A DNA stretch of 6,455 nt from contig JAPLML010000377.1 of assembly GCA_026387055.1 (NCBI GenBank), positions 1 to 6,455 on the forward strand. The letters run 5' to 3'. The DNA comes from Planctomycetota bacterium. GTDB taxonomy: Bacteria; Planctomycetota; Phycisphaerae; FEN-1346. The position numbers and the translations under genes are program-made. Numbering within the stretch: position 1 is the stretch's first letter; each line of letters starts with the position of its first letter. Under the pieces are notes generated by a model that was not told where the DNA came from, searched no databases, and was given only the letters and a program-made list of their open reading frames with translations. Below, piece after piece: positions 5,433-6,455 of the stretch.

Positions 5433-5573
5433 GGGTGGCACGGTCAGTCGCCGCGGCGACCCCGCCGTGGCGGGCGCCTTTGCGTGACCGTGCATATTGA
5501 CCTGCGCCGAGTCCGGCCGTATGGTAAGCCTTGTCATCGCACGGCCACGCAACGGCGCGTGGCCGTGCCACCC
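5433..5573. repeat. Double-hairpin (BIME-like) element, copy 2, rearranged
   Basis: It has the same boundaries as copy 1 (GGGTGGCAC at 5433-5441 and GTGCCACCC at 5565-5573). The right hairpin (5539-5568) has the identical 12-bp stem with loop AACGGC instead of AACAGC. The left hairpin keeps GCACGGTCA (5438-5446) and TGACCGTGC (5485-5493) but carries a 28-base insert made of two further palindromes: GTCGCCGCGGCGAC (5447-5460) and CCCGCC-GT-GGCGGG (5461-5474). The spacer between hairpins is 45 bases (5494-5538) against 20 in copy 1 and holds a candidate promoter. Confidence 0.82.
5497..5525 (+). promoter_or_regulatory. Candidate sigma70-type promoter in the spacer of repeat copy 2
   Basis: TTGACC (5497-5502) and TATGGT (5520-5525) are separated by exactly 17 bases and point toward the enolase-superfamily gene. 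Start of transcription would be near 5532, so the right hairpin of the element would form in a leader of about 90 bases. The -35 matches five of six and the -10 four of six, so this is a moderate call. Confidence 0.42.
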
Positions 5574-5609
5574 GGCTCGCTTGGTTCGCCACGTGCGCCG
5601 GTCTGGTCC

Positions 5610-5615
5610 AAGGAG
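5610..5615 (+). promoter_or_regulatory. Ribosome binding site of the enolase-superfamily gene
   Basis: AAGGAG ends seven bases before ATG at 5623, which decides for this start over the in-frame ATG at 5644 (Met8). Confidence 0.7.
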
Positions 5616-5622
5616 CCGCGCC

Positions 5623-6455
5623 ATGCGAAGCGACATCCGGATCATGAGCGTCGAGACGTTCCAGGTGGAGGCCGTCTGCCGGACGCCCCTGAAATTCGGC
5701 GCGGTCGTGGTGGAGCGTTCGCCCATCGGCTACGCCAAGGTGACCGCCCAGAACCGCGAGGGGGCGGTCGGCGTCGGCTGGGGGGCGATGTTTCTGATGG
5801 ACCTCTGGGCGTGGCCCGTCTCGAAGGCCCCGCACGAGGCCCGCCAGCGGGCGATGGGCGACCTCCTCGCGGCCTACGCGAAGCTCGTCGCCGACTTCAA
5901 GGGGTTCGCCCACCCCATCGAGCTCTTCATGGAGACCGAGGCGGAGCTGCGGAACCTCGCGCGCCGCGCCGCCCGCGCGCACACCCCCGCCGACGCGATG
6001 CCGTACCTGGCGGCCCTCGTGGCGGCCAGCCCCGTCGATCACGCCGTGCACGACGCCTTCGGCCTCGCGGGCGGCATCGACTCGTACCGCGGCTACGGGC
6101 CGGAGCACATGGAGTTCGACCTCGGGCGCTACCTGGGCGGTGATTTCAAGCATGTCTATCCGTCGCAGTTCCTGCGGCAGGACTACCTGCCCGCCGTGCC
6201 CGTGTTCCACCTGGTGGGCGGCCTGGACGTGCTGCGCGAGGCCGACGTGCCGAGGGACGCCCCGGCCGATGGGATCCCCAATTCGCTGGAGCGGTGGATC
6301 GAGCGCGACGGCGTCTTCTGCCTGAAGGTGAAGCTCCGCGGGCGCGACCTGGAGTGGGACATCGCCCGGACCCTCGAGGTCTCGCGCATCTACCACGAGG
6401 TGCGGATTCGGCGGCGGCCGGGCCTCCCCGCGCGGCCGTTCCTCACCGCCGACAC
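5623..6455 (+). CDS. Enolase-superfamily protein, mandelate racemase/muconate lactonizing type (partial, 3' end missing)
   Basis: An uninterrupted frame of 277 codons runs off the window edge. The N-terminal capping domain shows VETFQVEAVCRTPLKFGAVV (10-29) and the G-x-VGVGWG turn (around 61-68). The helix HDAFGLAGGIDSYRGYG (about 144-160) matches the conserved segment before the barrel. LERWIERDG leads into CLKVKLRG, giving the KxK pair Lys235/Lys237 that acts as base on one face of the active site. The last full codon, Asp277 in FLTAD, is at the position of the first metal ligand on the third barrel strand. Members remove a proton alpha to a carboxylate, as racemases, cycloisomerases or sugar-acid dehydratases. 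The remaining metal ligands and the second catalytic residue lie outside, so the reaction cannot be assigned. It is divergent from the membrane hydrolase gene. Confidence 0.85.
   Translation, partial: MRSDIRIMSVETFQVEAVCRTPLKFGAVVVERSPIGYAKVTAQNREGAVGVGWGAMFLMDLWAWPVSKAPHEARQRAMGDLLAAYAKLVADFKGFAHPIELFMETEAELRNLARRAARAHTPADAMPYLAALVAASPVDHAVHDAFGLAGGIDSYRGYGPEHMEFDLGRYLGGDFKHVYPSQFLRQDYLPAVPVFHLVGGLDVLREADVPRDAPADGIPNSLERWIERDGVFCLKVKLRGRDLEWDIARTLEVSRIYHEVRIRRRPGLPARPFLTAD

Noticed and set aside
2445..5573. CRISPR array
   Set aside because: The two palindromic copies are 3 kb apart in separate intergenic regions, with no regular spacing and no cas genes.
5350..6396. 348-codon open frame on the minus strand opposite the enolase-superfamily gene
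   Set aside because: The plus-strand frame has clear family motifs and a good ribosome binding site; this one passes through the repeat element and has low-complexity composition.

Overview
The window is GC-rich (about two thirds G+C by eye, with strong G/C preference at third codon positions). It holds five protein genes in a loosely packed layout, two of them cut by the window edges. The intergenic regions are full of hairpins. An anaerobic or facultative bacterium is implied by a short (class III type) hybrid cluster protein. The gene mix and the GGGTGGCAC...GTGCCACCC intergenic hairpins recall Planctomycetota genomes, but that placement is an inference from recollection, not something shown here.

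Layout: (1) 1-131, minus: 5' end of a thiamine-phosphate synthase/ThiD2-type gene. (2) 132-234: a bipartite palindromic element. (3) 235-2316, minus: a complete GH42 beta-galactosidase with acid/base, nucleophile and Zn cysteines in place; it starts with GTG. (4) 2317-2733: a 417-base divergent intergenic region. It carries a nested inverted repeat of about 184-240 bases whose core is a double hairpin, then a CRP/FNR-type palindrome and a -10 box in front of hcp. (5) 2734-4053, plus: hcp, 439 codons. (6) 4110-5207, minus, convergent with hcp: a membrane metal-dependent hydrolase of the YdjM/YfhP (DUF457) family. (7) 5208-5622: a second divergent intergenic region with a 19-bp perfect hairpin, several small inverted repeats and a second, rearranged copy of the double-hairpin element. 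A plausible promoter lies in the loop of that element. (8) 5623-6455, plus: the first 277 codons of an enolase-superfamily (mandelate racemase/muconate lactonizing type) protein.

The genes do not form one pathway. GH42 and the enolase-superfamily enzyme fit sugar or sugar-acid breakdown. Hcp fits NO/hydroxylamine stress under anoxia, and its upstream region looks like a class II activator-dependent promoter of the CRP/FNR family. The most distinctive signal is the intergenic repeats. Two unrelated sequence families (143-222; and 2445-2534 with 5433-5573) share one architecture: two facing hairpins that are inverse copies of each other. Where the two differ, the change is compensated inside each local hairpin. 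This resembles the REP/BIME design of enterobacteria.
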